Position numbers and translations under genes: made by a program. Positions 1 to 8,590 of a DNA stretch of 64,000 nucleotides are shown here, piece by piece. The stretch lies in the NCBI RefSeq assembly GCF_006715785.1, contig NZ_VFNX01000001.1:5622001-5686000 (forward strand). Reading direction: 5' to 3'. How positions within the stretch are numbered: position 1 is the first letter of the stretch; every line of letters starts with the position of its first letter. The DNA is from Streptomyces puniciscabiei (GTDB lineage: Bacteria; Actinomycetota; Actinomycetes; Streptomycetales; Streptomycetaceae). Below the pieces are notes generated by a model. That model searched no databases and was not told where the DNA came from. It was given only the letters and a program-made list of their open reading frames with translations.

Positions 1-1
1 C

Positions 2-64
2 GACGGCCTCGACGCACTCCGCCCGGCCGACGCACCGTGGCCGGCCCGGCCCTTCCACACCTGA
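2..64 (+). CDS. 3' end of an unidentified CDS (partial)
   Basis: An open frame enters from the left edge and stops at TGA 62-64. Its 20 visible residues end in PARPFHT. Nearly every third codon position is G or C, as expected for Streptomyces coding sequence, and no other frame looks better. The product cannot be identified from so short a tail. In related streptomycetes the gene before this core cluster is often a recombinase or a hydrolase, but nothing here tests that. Confidence 0.35.
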   Translation, partial: DGLDALRPADAPWPARPFHT

Positions 65-72
65 GCCGCGCC

Positions 73-210
73 CGGTCGGGCTTGTGCGCCGCGCCGGTCT
101 CGGCTGCTGGGCCGCATCCGGTCGGGCTTGTGCGCCGTGCCTGTCTCGGCTGCTGGGCCGCATCCGGTCGGGCTTGTGCGCCGCGCCCGCCTCGACTCTT
201 GAGCCGCGCC
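73..210. repeat. 46-bp tandem repeat, three copies
   Basis: Units at 73-118, 119-164 and 165-210 each begin CGGTCGGGCTTGTGCGCCG. The first two are almost identical and the third has drifted in its second half. The block lies in the gap before the TPR gene. A short open frame runs through it, but its protein is only a translation of the repeat, has no recognisable domain and no good ribosome site. The rest of the gap (211-384) shows no gene; a GGGACGGGAG sequence just before 385 is the likely ribosome site of the next gene. Confidence 0.8.
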
Positions 211-384
211 GGTCGCGCGGAACCGCACCCGATCGGCGTACTGGTGTGACGATCGCCTGATCCGATCGGGGGATCTGTCCGCAGCGCTCGTCACGGCACG
301 TCGCAGAGCGTGAACTAGGCTCGTGCACGCCCGTAGCGGAAGATCCGGCGGGCTTGCGTGTGCGGTGGGACGGGAGCGTGGCCC

Positions 385-2451
385 GTGACGGATCAGGCGG
401 TGGACGCAGGCGGGGTGCGGTTCTCGGGGCACCAGGGCGCGGAAGGCCATTTCCTGGGTCGCACAAGGGAGTTGAAGGAGCTGCGCGCCGACATCGAGCG
501 CGCGGGACTGGACACGCTCTCCGGCCGCAAGGCGCCACGCGCGCGCGTGCTGCTGATCGCGGGCCGCCCCGGCTCCGGCCGCACCGCCCTCGCCGAGGAA
601 CTCGTACGCCAGGTGGCCGGCCGTTACCCCGACGGGGTGCTGCGGGCCCGCCTCAGCGATCCCGACGGCACCCCCGTCCCGGTCGGCCGCGCCGCCCGCG
701 AGCTGCTCGCCGCGCTGGAGCTGCCGGCCCCGGCCGGCGCCGCCGAGGACGACCTGACCGAGGCACTGCGCACCGCTCTGGCCGGCCGGCGTGCCCTGCT
801 GCTCCTGGACGACGCGGCCGGCGCCGAGCAGGTCGACGCGCTGCTCCCGGAAGCGCCGGACTGCCTGGTGGTGGCCGTTTCCGCGGGCCCGCTCACCGGC
901 ATCGCGGACGTCCGTCCCTGCACCCTGGGCGGCCTGGACACCAAGTCGGCGGTGGAACTCCTCACCCGCTACACCGGCGCCGTCCGCATCACGGTCGATC
1001 CGCGCTCCGCCGAGAGCCTGGTCGAGGCCTGCCAGGGCCATCCCGCCGCGCTCGTGCTGGCCGGCGGCTGGCTCGCCACCCGGCCCAAGGCCGCCGTCTC
1101 CGACCTCGCCAAACGGCTGCACACCGCCGCCGAGGACGGCCCGGACGGCACCCCGCTGACCCGGGTCTTCCGGCACGTCCTGGGCGACCTGTCCGGCCCG
1201 GCCGCCCGGATGCTGCCCCTGCTCTCCCTCGCCCCGACCGGCCTGATCGACCCGCACACCGCCTCGGCGCTCGCCGGCTGCTCGGTGAGCGCCGCCCGCG
1301 CCGCCCTGGACGACCTCGTCGCCCTCGGCCTGCTGCGCCCGGTGGACTCCCCGCTGCCCCAGTACGAGGTCCCCGGCTGCCTGCACCCGCTGCTGAGCGC
1401 CCTGGCCGAGAGCCAGGAGCGGCCCGCGGAGCTGCAGCTGGCCCGGGCCCGGATGCTGGAGCGGACCGTGCGGCTGCTGCAGTCGTGCCGGGCGATCACC
1501 GAGACGGACAGTCCGCAGGCCCGGGAGAAGCTGAACGCGATGCCCCGCGAGGTGCGCTTCCCCAGCCCCAGGGCGGCCGCCGACTGGCTGCGCATCCGGC
1601 GCCCCGCGCTGCTGGCGTGCGCACGTCTGGCGGTGGCCGACGGCGAGCTGGACACCCTCGCCCGGAGGTTGATGTCCCAGCTGGTCAGGGCCATGGTGGC
1701 GCACGTCGGCACGCAGGCCGCCGCGGCCGACCTGTACGAGATGCACAGCCTGGTCCTCGATGTGGCCCAGCGGCGCGGGCTGGACCGGGAGCAGGCCGCG
1801 GCCCTGCTGAACCTGGGCGACGTGGACGCGCAGTCGGGCCGTACCCGGGAGGCGCTGGCACGATATCGGTCGGCTTTGGACGCCGGACGCAGAGCAAATG
1901 ACCCGTACGCCACGGGTCGCGCAATGGAATCCGTAGGTGGCGCCTACCAGGAGCTCGGGGATCACGACCGGGCGGCGGACTGGTTCGGCCGGGCCCTCGC
2001 CGAGCGGCTGGCCCGTGGCGAGCGCGAGCAGGCCGCCCGGCTGTACGGCCGGATCGCCACCGCCCACACCTACGCGGGCCGCTACGGCGAGGCCCTGCGG
2101 AACTGGCGGGCCGCCGTCGCCGGCCACCGCCGGAGCGGCGATGTCGCCGCCCACGCGCGGGCGTTGAGCGAGGTGGCCCGGGTGCAGGAGTACGCGGGAC
2201 GGTTCGAGGAATCCCTGCGCACCTGCCACGAGGCGATGGAGTGGGCGCGGCGCGCCGACGACGTCCGGTTGCAGGCCGCGCTGCAGCTCCGGCTCGCCGA
2301 CACGCTGGAGCGCCTGGGCGACTCCGCCGCCGCCCATCTGCACCGGGCGGCGGCCGGACGCATGCTGGACGAGGAGGCCCCGGAGCAAGAGACAAGCCCC
2401 AAACAGGACGCCGAAGCCTGCGAAATCCGTAGTGCATCCAGCGAAGATTGA
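385..2451 (+). CDS. STAND-like NTPase-fold protein with C-terminal TPR repeats
   Basis: The 688-residue protein has an N-terminal nucleotide-binding-like module followed by a helical region and tetratricopeptide-type repeats over about the last 200 residues (for example around ALARYRSALDAGRRAND and DHDRAADWFGRALAERL). The P-loop reads GRPGSGRTA, so the usual lysine is arginine. A Walker-B-like LLLLDDAAGAEQVDALLP follows. This resembles the NB-ARC/AfsR-type regulators of actinomycetes but lacks an N-terminal DNA-binding domain. GTG 385 is preferred over an upstream GTG at 358 because GGGACGGGAG lies just before it. It reads toward ald but has its own 140-bp spacer, so co-transcription is uncertain. 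Role unknown; a scaffolding or signalling ATPase-like protein is an inference. Confidence 0.8.
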   Translation: MTDQAVDAGGVRFSGHQGAEGHFLGRTRELKELRADIERAGLDTLSGRKAPRARVLLIAGRPGSGRTALAEELVRQVAGRYPDGVLRARLSDPDGTPVPVGRAARELLAALELPAPAGAAEDDLTEALRTALAGRRALLLLDDAAGAEQVDALLPEAPDCLVVAVSAGPLTGIADVRPCTLGGLDTKSAVELLTRYTGAVRITVDPRSAESLVEACQGHPAALVLAGGWLATRPKAAVSDLAKRLHTAAEDGPDGTPLTRVFRHVLGDLSGPAARMLPLLSLAPTGLIDPHTASALAGCSVSAARAALDDLVALGLLRPVDSPLPQYEVPGCLHPLLSALAESQERPAELQLARARMLERTVRLLQSCRAITETDSPQAREKLNAMPREVRFPSPRAAADWLRIRRPALLACARLAVADGELDTLARRLMSQLVRAMVAHVGTQAAAADLYEMHSLVLDVAQRRGLDREQAAALLNLGDVDAQSGRTREALARYRSALDAGRRANDPYATGRAMESVGGAYQELGDHDRAADWFGRALAERLARGEREQAARLYGRIATAHTYAGRYGEALRNWRAAVAGHRRSGDVAAHARALSEVARVQEYAGRFEESLRTCHEAMEWARRADDVRLQAALQLRLADTLERLGDSAAAHLHRAAAGRMLDEEAPEQETSPKQDAEACEIRSASSED

Positions 2452-2464
2452 TGCAATGAAAGGC

Positions 2465-2492
2465 TAGACACGCGGAACGCCTTCATTAGACT
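2465..2492 (+). promoter_or_regulatory. candidate promoter of ald
   Basis: TAGACA (2465-2470) and TAGACT (2487-2492) are separated by 16 bp. They match the streptomycete vegetative -35 and -10 consensus at five of six positions each. The element sits about 100 bp before the ald start. This is a pattern match only. Confidence 0.35.
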
Positions 2493-2598
2493 GGCTCTGC
2501 CGCACGTTCTCCTGCGGTGTCTCCCGGTGTGCTCCGCATGCCTGGGTATGTCATGTAATGCACCCCCCATACCCTCTGAGCCAAGGACCGTGATCGAC

Positions 2599-3714
2599 GT
2601 GAAGGTCGGCATCCCCCGCGAGGTCAAGAACAACGAGTTCCGGGTGGCCATCACCCCCGCCGGCGTGCACGAGCTGGTGCGCAACGGCCACCAGGTCGTC
2701 ATCGAGCGGGGCGCCGGCCTCGGCTCCTCGATCACGGACGAGGAGTACGTCTCCGCCGGTGCCGCGATCCTCGACACCGCCGACGAGGTGTGGGCCACCG
2801 CCGACCTGCTGCTGAAGGTCAAGGAGCCCATCGCGGAGGAGTACCACCGCCTGCGCAAGGACCAGATCCTCTTCACCTACCTGCACCTGGCCGCCTCCAA
2901 GGAGTGCACGGACGCGCTCATCGAGTCCGGCACCACGGCCATCGCCTACGAGACCGTCGAGCTGCCCAACCGCGCCCTGCCGCTGCTGGCCCCGATGTCC
3001 GAGGTCGCCGGCCGGCTCGCCCCGCAGGTCGGCGCCTACCACCTGATGCGCGCGGCCGGCGGCCGTGGCGTGCTGCCCGGCGGCGTGCCCGGCGTGACCC
3101 CGGCCAAGGCCGTCGTCATCGGCGGCGGTGTCTCCGGCTGGAACGCCACCCAGGTCGCCGTCGGCATGGGCTTCGACGTGACCCTGCTCGACCGCGACAT
3201 CAACAAGCTGCGCGAGGCCGACAAGATCTTCGGCACGAAGGTCAAGGCGATCATGTCCAACTCCTTCGAGCTGGAGAAGGCCGTCCTCGACGCCGACCTC
3301 GTCATCGGCGCGGTCCTCATCCCGGGCGCCAAGGCCCCGAAGCTGGTCACCAACGAGCTGGTGGCCCGGATGAAGCCCGGAAGTGTCCTTGTCGACATCG
3401 CGATCGACCAGGGCGGCTGCTTCGAGGACTCGCACCCGACCACGCACGCCGAGCCGACCTTCCAGGTGCACAACTCGGTCTTCTACTGCGTCGCCAACAT
3501 GCCCGGCGCGGTGCCCAACACCTCCACCAACGCCCTCACCAACGCGACGCTGCCCTACATCGTCTCCCTCGCCAACAACGGCTGGGTCGAGGCGCTGCGC
3601 CGCGACGCCGCGCTCGCCAAGGGTCTCAACACCCATGACGGCAAGGTCGTTTACAAGGAGGTCGCCGAGGCCCACGGCCTGGAGCACGTGGAGCTCGAGA
3701 CGCTCCTCGGCTGA
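2599..3714 (+). CDS. ald: alanine dehydrogenase
   Basis: This cytoplasmic enzyme catalyses NAD-dependent reversible oxidative deamination of L-alanine to pyruvate and ammonium. The product starts with the family signature [19 protein letters not shown]. The YLHLAA segment supplies the substrate-site histidine region, and the Rossmann segment [16 protein letters not shown] sits in the middle. With GTG 2599 the protein has 371 residues, matching characterised alanine dehydrogenases. GTG 2590 would add three residues but sits only 2 nt after the AAGGA ribosome site. The gene is monocistronic in appearance, with a promoter candidate before it and a strong hairpin after it. Confidence 0.95.
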   Translation: MKVGIPREVKNNEFRVAITPAGVHELVRNGHQVVIERGAGLGSSITDEEYVSAGAAILDTADEVWATADLLLKVKEPIAEEYHRLRKDQILFTYLHLAASKECTDALIESGTTAIAYETVELPNRALPLLAPMSEVAGRLAPQVGAYHLMRAAGGRGVLPGGVPGVTPAKAVVIGGGVSGWNATQVAVGMGFDVTLLDRDINKLREADKIFGTKVKAIMSNSFELEKAVLDADLVIGAVLIPGAKAPKLVTNELVARMKPGSVLVDIAIDQGGCFEDSHPTTHAEPTFQVHNSVFYCVANMPGAVPNTSTNALTNATLPYIVSLANNGWVEALRRDAALAKGLNTHDGKVVYKEVAEAHGLEHVELETLLG

Positions 3715-3757
3715 CCCGAAAGGCGATTCGTCAACACGACTCGTCAACAGCGCGTAC

Positions 3758-3790
3758 CCGGCCGGACCTTGCCCGACAAGGTCCGGCCGG
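3758..3790 (+). terminator. intrinsic-type terminator after ald
   Basis: A perfect 14-bp stem, CCGGCCGGACCTTG (3758-3771) with its complement at 3777-3790, closes a 5-nt loop. There is no U-tract, as is common for streptomycete terminators. It ends about 75 bp after the ald stop codon. Confidence 0.85.
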
Positions 3791-3948
3791 ATGTGTGTAT
3801 GGTCACTTGGCGACTCTTGGTCAACTCGCCTCGAACGCAACCCTTCGACCGATTCGTACACCGGTGAAACCTGCTGTGCGACGGCCGTACGCCCTTGACA
3901 GCGAGATGTTTCATTGCCGACACATCCTGCCGGGTCCGGCGGATTGTG

Positions 3949-3978
3949 TTGCTGCGGACCGCCGACACGCCATAGAGT
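3949..3978 (+). promoter_or_regulatory. candidate promoter of the parA-like operon
   Basis: TTGCTG (3949-3954) and TAGAGT (3973-3978) are spaced by 18 bp, a good match to the principal-sigma promoter pattern of Streptomyces. It lies about 75 bp before the GTG of the ParA-like gene. A TTGACA at 3895-3900 has no convincing -10 partner. The rest of 3715-4051 shows only this and the ald terminator. Confidence 0.45.
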
Positions 3979-4051
3979 CGCCAACCGTCGGCATGGTGCC
4001 ACGCTGACCTTGTCTAGAAGTTTCCTGGTCACCAAGGAGGTAAGACGACTT

Positions 4052-5227
4052 GTGAATGAGTCGACATTTTCTCCCGGGGGTGGTCAACCAGGAATGCCTG
4101 CACGGGGCCAGGGGCCCGCGGGATTCGAGGCTGTCGGCTCCGTAGCTGTGCGCACCTTCGCAGCCCACCAGAGTTCCGGTCCGCAGGCGGCCGGGACAGC
4201 ACACCAGAGCATGGATGGCCATCACGTGAACGCCATGGCCGGCGACGGAAGTGGCGCGCCCCACAACCACTTCGCCGACTACGACGAACTGCCCGAGGGG
4301 CACTTCTACGACCCCGACGCCGAGTACGAGCCCGATCCGGAGTACGCGGCCACGCTCGCGCCCGACGCGGCCCGCCAGCGCCGCGAGCGCATCGGCCCGA
4401 CCGGGCGCCCGCTGCCGTACTTCCCGATCCCGGGCCCGCTGACCGACCACGGCCCCGCGAAGATCATCGCGATGTGCAACCAGAAGGGCGGCGTCGGCAA
4501 GACGACGTCGACCATCAACCTGGGTGCCGCGCTCGCGGAGTACGGCCGGCGCGTGCTGCTCGTGGACTTCGACCCGCAGGGCGCGCTGTCGGTCGGTCTC
4601 GGCGTCAACCCGATGGAACTCGACCTGACGGTCTACAACCTGCTCATGGAGCGGGGCATGTCCGCGGACGAGGTCCTGCTGAAGACAGCGGTCCCCAACA
4701 TGGACCTGCTGCCCTCCAACATCGACCTGTCGGCCGCCGAGGTCCAGCTGGTCTCCGAGGTCGCCCGCGAGTCGACGCTGCAGCGCGCCCTGAAGCCGCT
4801 GCTGCCCGACTACGACTACATCGTGATCGACTGCCAGCCCTCGCTCGGCCTGCTCACCGTCAACGCCCTGACGGCCGCTCACAAGGTGATCGTGCCGCTG
4901 GAGTGCGAGTTCTTCGCCCTGCGCGGTGTGGCCCTGCTGACCGAGACCATCGAGAAGGTCCAGGAGCGGCTCAACCCCGAGCTGGAACTCGACGGCATCC
5001 TCGCCACGATGTACGACTCGCGCACGGTCCACAGCCGTGAGGTCCTGGCCCGTGTGGTCGAGGCGTTCGACGACCACGTCTACCACACGGTCATCGGCCG
5101 CACGGTCCGCTTCCCGGAGACCACGGTCGCCGGTGAGCCGATCACCACCTACGCCTCCAACTCCGTCGGTGCCGCCGCCTACCGCCAGCTCGCCAGGGAG
5201 GTGCTCGCCCGGTGTCACGCCGAGTGA
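4052..5227 (+). CDS. orphan ParA-family ATPase
   Basis: The protein is a Walker-type ParA/MinD superfamily ATPase of about 391 residues. A roughly 130-residue, Gly/Pro- and acid-rich N-terminal extension precedes the ATPase core. The deviant Walker A box KGGVGKTT is at residues 145-152, followed by VLLVDFDPQGALS (Walker A') and YIVIDCQPSLG (Walker B). The chosen GTG has AAGGAGG at 4034-4040. It heads a cluster with an RHH protein, scpA and scpB rather than sitting at oriC with parB, so it is not the main chromosomal ParA. A role in nucleoid organisation or segregation with the downstream genes is inferred from context. Confidence 0.9.
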   Translation: MNESTFSPGGGQPGMPARGQGPAGFEAVGSVAVRTFAAHQSSGPQAAGTAHQSMDGHHVNAMAGDGSGAPHNHFADYDELPEGHFYDPDAEYEPDPEYAATLAPDAARQRRERIGPTGRPLPYFPIPGPLTDHGPAKIIAMCNQKGGVGKTTSTINLGAALAEYGRRVLLVDFDPQGALSVGLGVNPMELDLTVYNLLMERGMSADEVLLKTAVPNMDLLPSNIDLSAAEVQLVSEVARESTLQRALKPLLPDYDYIVIDCQPSLGLLTVNALTAAHKVIVPLECEFFALRGVALLTETIEKVQERLNPELELDGILATMYDSRTVHSREVLARVVEAFDDHVYHTVIGRTVRFPETTVAGEPITTYASNSVGAAAYRQLAREVLARCHAE

Positions 5228-5766
5228 GTCTGCCCGGGGCCGACGAACTCTTCCGTACGACAGGGGGGATGGCACTTCAGCCGTCGACTCCCCGGCGCAC
5301 GGCCAACGGTGAGGCCCGGGTGCCGGCTCCCGCAGGGGAGAGCGACGACGTGGCCGCCGCCGAGGACGCACCGCAGTCGGTGCCGGTCCAGGGCGGCGAC
5401 GGCGAGGGCGCCGAGCACGTCGCGGCCGAGGCCGAGCAGGACGGGGCCGGCGAGTCCCGCACCCGCCCGGCGCGCAGGCAGGCGGCGCAGGAAGGTTCTG
5501 GCGCACCCGCCGCACCGCCGCGCAAGCGGGGGCGGGCGGCGGCGCGGCGGCCCAGCGGGCGCGAGCGGCACGACGAGAAGATCACGGTGTACGTGTCGGC
5601 CGAGGAGCTGATGGACCTCGAGCACGCCCGCCTGGTGCTCCGCGGCGAGCACGGGCTCGCGGTCGACCGCGGACGGATCGTCCGCGAGGCGGTGGCCGTG
5701 GTGCTGGCCGACCTGGAGTCCCGCGGGGACGCGAGCATCCTGGTACGGCGGCTGCGCGGACGGTAG
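5212..5766 (+). CDS. ribbon-helix-helix-like protein, possible ParA partner
   Basis: The 184-residue protein overlaps the parA-like stop by 16 bp, which suggests translational coupling. Its first 120 residues are low-complexity, rich in Ala, Gly, Arg and Pro, and probably disordered. The last 65 residues (KITVYVSAEELMDLEHARL, then RGRIVREAVAVVLADLE) read like one strand and two helices of a CopG/RHH DNA-binding fold. GTG 5212 has GGGAGG at 5196-5201. ATG 5269 is an alternative start but has a G-run directly against it. Small DNA-binding partners encoded beside orphan ParA proteins are common, so a centromere-binding or loading role is a reasonable inference. No exact family name is claimed. 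Confidence 0.75.
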   Translation: MSRRVSLPGADELFRTTGGMALQPSTPRRTANGEARVPAPAGESDDVAAAEDAPQSVPVQGGDGEGAEHVAAEAEQDGAGESRTRPARRQAAQEGSGAPAAPPRKRGRAAARRPSGRERHDEKITVYVSAEELMDLEHARLVLRGEHGLAVDRGRIVREAVAVVLADLESRGDASILVRRLRGR

Positions 5767-5784
5767 GGGTAGCCTGCGGGGGCT

Positions 5785-6837
5785 ATGACCTCGTCTGACG
5801 TTCCCCTCCCCGGCGCCGGTGCCGGCCGTCGGCGTGCGCTGGGGCGGGGTCCGGGGGTGCCGCAGGAGGAACCTGTCGCCGTTCCCGCACCGCTTCCCGA
5901 GCCGGACGTACAGGTTCCGGAGCCCGCGGCGCAGGTTCCCGAGCCGGACGTACAGGTTCCCGAGCCGGACGCACAGCCTCCCGAGCCGGACCCGGTGCCG
6001 CCGGCCGTTGAGGAGCCCGCGGTCCCCGACGGCGTCTTCAAGGTCCGCCTCGCCAACTTCGAGGGCCCCTTCGACCTGCTTCTCCAGCTGATCTCCAAGC
6101 ACAAGCTGGACGTCACCGAGGTCGCCCTCTCCAAGGTCACCGACGAGTTCATGGCGCACATCCGTGCCATGGGCCCCGACTGGGACCTGGATCAGACGAC
6201 GGAGTTCCTGGTCGTGGCCGCCACGCTGCTCGATCTGAAGGCGGCTCGGCTGCTGCCCGCCGCCGAGGTCGAGGACGAGGCCGACCTGGCGCTGCTGGAG
6301 GCGCGGGACCTGCTGTTCGCGCGGCTGCTGCAGTACCGGGCGTACAAACAGATCGCGGACATCTTCAACCGGCGGCTCGATGACGAGGCCCGTCGCCGGC
6401 CCCGTACCGTCGGCCTGGAACCGCACCACGCCGAGCTGCTGCCCGAGGTCGTCATCAGCATCGGCCCCGAGGGGTTCGCCAGGCTCGCGGTCAAGGCGAT
6501 GCAGCCCAAGCCCAAGCCGCAGGTCTACGTCGACCACATCCACGCCCCGCTGGTCAGCGTGCAGGAGCAGGCCGGGATCGTGGTGGCCCGGCTGAAGGAG
6601 CTGGGCGAGGCCAGCTTCCGGGCGCTGGTCGAGGACACCGACGACACCCTCACGGTCGTGGCCCGGTTCCTCGCCCTGCTGGAGCTGTACCGCGAGAAGG
6701 CCGTCGCCCTGGAGCAGGAGGCCGCGCTCGGTGAGCTGCTCGTGCGCTGGACCGGCGGGGACACCGACATGGCACCGATGGTCACCGACGAGTTCGACCG
6801 GCCGCCCGAGCAGCCCGCGGAGGAGAAGAAGGCATGA
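5785..6837 (+). CDS. scpA: segregation and condensation protein A
   Basis: ScpA is the kleisin subunit that bridges SMC dimers together with ScpB. The kleisin core starts near residue 80 (VFKVRLANFEGPFDLLLQLI) and continues with the conserved KLDVTEVALSKVTDEF. The C-terminal winged-helix part contains VVARFLALLELYREKAV. At 350 residues it is longer than typical ScpA (about 250) because of an N-terminal extension containing a Pro-Glu heptad repeat. The ATG start is 18 bp after the RHH gene, and the stop overlaps scpB by 4 bp, so the genes form an operon. Confidence 0.95.
   Translation: MTSSDVPLPGAGAGRRRALGRGPGVPQEEPVAVPAPLPEPDVQVPEPAAQVPEPDVQVPEPDAQPPEPDPVPPAVEEPAVPDGVFKVRLANFEGPFDLLLQLISKHKLDVTEVALSKVTDEFMAHIRAMGPDWDLDQTTEFLVVAATLLDLKAARLLPAAEVEDEADLALLEARDLLFARLLQYRAYKQIADIFNRRLDDEARRRPRTVGLEPHHAELLPEVVISIGPEGFARLAVKAMQPKPKPQVYVDHIHAPLVSVQEQAGIVVARLKELGEASFRALVEDTDDTLTVVARFLALLELYREKAVALEQEAALGELLVRWTGGDTDMAPMVTDEFDRPPEQPAEEKKA
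5893..5997 (+). repeat. 21-bp tandem repeat encoding VPEPDxQ heptads in ScpA
   Basis: Five consecutive 21-bp units encode (L/V/P)PEP(D/A)xQ-like heptads at residues 37-71 of ScpA. The first four end in Gln and the fifth has diverged. The block sits ahead of the kleisin domain and is probably a flexible linker. Copy number is likely to vary between strains. Confidence 0.85.
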
Positions 6838-7481
6838 GTGAGATCACAGAGCTCCCCCCGGGGCTGCACGGCGTCGCCGACCTCGACCTCAAGCCCGCCC
6901 TGGAGGCGATGCTCATGGTCGTGGACGAGCCCGCGACCGAGGAGCACCTGGCCAGGATCCTGGAGCGGCCGAGACGGCGGATCGCGGACGCGCTGCGCGA
7001 GCTGGCCGACGAGTACACCGTGCAGGGCCGTGGCTTCGAGCTGCGGTTCGTCGCGGGCGGCTGGCGCTTCTACACCCGCGCCGAGTACGCCCCCGCCGTC
7101 GAGCGGCTGGTGCTGGACGGCCAGACGGCCCGCCTCACCCAGGCCGCGCTGGAGACCCTCGCGGTCGTCGCCTACCGGCAGCCGGTCAGCCGCAGCCGCG
7201 TCTCCGCCGTACGCGGGGTCAACTGCGACGGTGTGATGCGCACCCTCCTGCAACGGGGTCTGGTCGAGGAGGCGGGCACGGAACCCGAAACAGGTGCGAT
7301 CCTGTACAGGACGACGAACTACTTCCTGGAGCGGATGGGCCTGCGTGGCCTGGACGAGCTTCCGGAGCTCGCGCCCTTCCTCCCGGAGGCGGAGGCGATC
7401 GAGGCCGAGACCCAGGAAGGGGTCCCGTCGTTCGACCCGGACGCGCCCGACGCGCCCGGTGCTCAGGACGCAGACGACTAA
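6834..7481 (+). CDS. scpB: segregation and condensation protein B
   Basis: ScpB is a tandem winged-helix protein that dimerises and wraps the ScpA kleisin in the SMC complex. Recognisable stretches are KPALEAMLMVVDEPATEEHL, then LTQAALETLAVVAYRQPVSR and RGLVEEAG. At 215 residues it has the usual length. The start codon overlaps the scpA stop (ATGA), a coupling typical for this pair. Confidence 0.95.
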   Translation: MSEITELPPGLHGVADLDLKPALEAMLMVVDEPATEEHLARILERPRRRIADALRELADEYTVQGRGFELRFVAGGWRFYTRAEYAPAVERLVLDGQTARLTQAALETLAVVAYRQPVSRSRVSAVRGVNCDGVMRTLLQRGLVEEAGTEPETGAILYRTTNYFLERMGLRGLDELPELAPFLPEAEAIEAETQEGVPSFDPDAPDAPGAQDADD

Positions 7482-7494
7482 GACGGAAACCTTG

Positions 7495-8565
7495 ATGCGA
7501 AGCAGCGGCAGCGGCAAGAGCGGCGGGCGCGGTAACTACCGCGGTGCCGGCAACAACAGGGACCAGAAGCAGGGGCAGGGCCGTCCCCGCAAGCCCCGCC
7601 CCGAGGAGCGCCGCTACGACGTGGGCCCGGCCGCCTCGAAGGACGGCCCCAAGTCCGGGCGCGGCGGCGCGGCGCGGGGCGGTGCCAAGGGCGGCCCCAA
7701 GCCGTCCCAGCAGGGCGGCGGGCGCGGCCGTACGGCACCGGCGCGCTCGCGTGAGTACGAGGCGCGCGTCGAGGAGCGCAACCGCGAGCGCTACGCCGGC
7801 AAGAAGGACATCAAGCTGCCCAAGACCTTCCCGGGCGCCGAGGAGGAGGGCGAGCGGCTGCAGAAGGTCCTCGCGCGCGCGGGCTACGGCTCCCGGCGGG
7901 CCTGCGAGGAGCTGATCGACCAGGCGCGCGTCGAGGTCAACGGCGAGATCGTCACCGAGCAGGGCAAGCGGGTCGACCCGGAGCGGGACGAGGTCAAGGT
8001 CGACGGCCTGACGGTCGCCACGCAGTCGTACCAGTTCTTCTCGCTGAACAAGCCCGCGGGCGTGGTGTCCACCATGGAGGACCCGGAGGGCCGGCAGTGC
8101 CTCGGTGACTACGTCACCAACCGTGAGACGCGGCTCTTCCACGTCGGCCGGCTGGACACCGAGACCGAGGGCGTCATCCTGCTCACCAACCACGGCGAGC
8201 TGGCGCACCGCCTGACCCACCCCAAGTACGGCGTGAAGAAGACCTACCTCGCGGCGATCGTCGGCCCCATCCCGCGCGACCTGGGCAAGCGCCTGAAGGA
8301 CGGCATCCAGCTGGAGGACGGCTACGCCCGCGCGGACCACTTCCGGGTCGTGGAGCAGACCGGCAAGAACTACCTGGTCGAGGTGACCCTGCACGAGGGC
8401 CGCAAGCACATCGTGCGGCGCATGCTGGCGGAGGCCGGCTTCCCGGTCGAGAAGCTGGTCCGCACCGCCTTCGGACCGATCACCCTCGGCGACCAGAAGT
8501 CGGGCTGGCTGCGCCGCCTGTCCAACACGGAGGTCGGGATGCTGATGAAGGAAGTCGACCTCTAA
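7495..8565 (+). CDS. rluB: rRNA large-subunit pseudouridine synthase (RluB/RsuA family)
   Basis: This enzyme converts a specific 23S rRNA uridine to pseudouridine. A basic, Gly/Lys/Arg-rich N-terminus of about 100 residues is followed by an S4 RNA-binding domain (RLQKVLARAGYGSRRACEEL). The catalytic domain contains the motif GRLDTETEGVILLTN, whose Asp is the conserved nucleophile. KTYLAAIVG and GRKHIVRRMLAEAG complete the family pattern. The start is ATG 7495, 13 bp after the scpB stop. Most bacterial RluB proteins lack so long a basic leader, but actinomycete copies often have it. Confidence 0.93.
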   Translation: MRSSGSGKSGGRGNYRGAGNNRDQKQGQGRPRKPRPEERRYDVGPAASKDGPKSGRGGAARGGAKGGPKPSQQGGGRGRTAPARSREYEARVEERNRERYAGKKDIKLPKTFPGAEEEGERLQKVLARAGYGSRRACEELIDQARVEVNGEIVTEQGKRVDPERDEVKVDGLTVATQSYQFFSLNKPAGVVSTMEDPEGRQCLGDYVTNRETRLFHVGRLDTETEGVILLTNHGELAHRLTHPKYGVKKTYLAAIVGPIPRDLGKRLKDGIQLEDGYARADHFRVVEQTGKNYLVEVTLHEGRKHIVRRMLAEAGFPVEKLVRTAFGPITLGDQKSGWLRRLSNTEVGMLMKEVDL

Positions 8566-8590
8566 GCGGAGCTTCAAAACGCCTTGCGGT

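Noticed and set aside
37..249. 70-residue open frame near the left edge
   Set aside because: It is only the translation of the 46-bp tandem repeat and has no ribosome site.
2551..4035. Long minus-strand open frame across ald
   Set aside because: It is the antisense shadow of ald; composition is Val/Gly/Asp/His-biased as usual for such shadows in GC-rich DNA.
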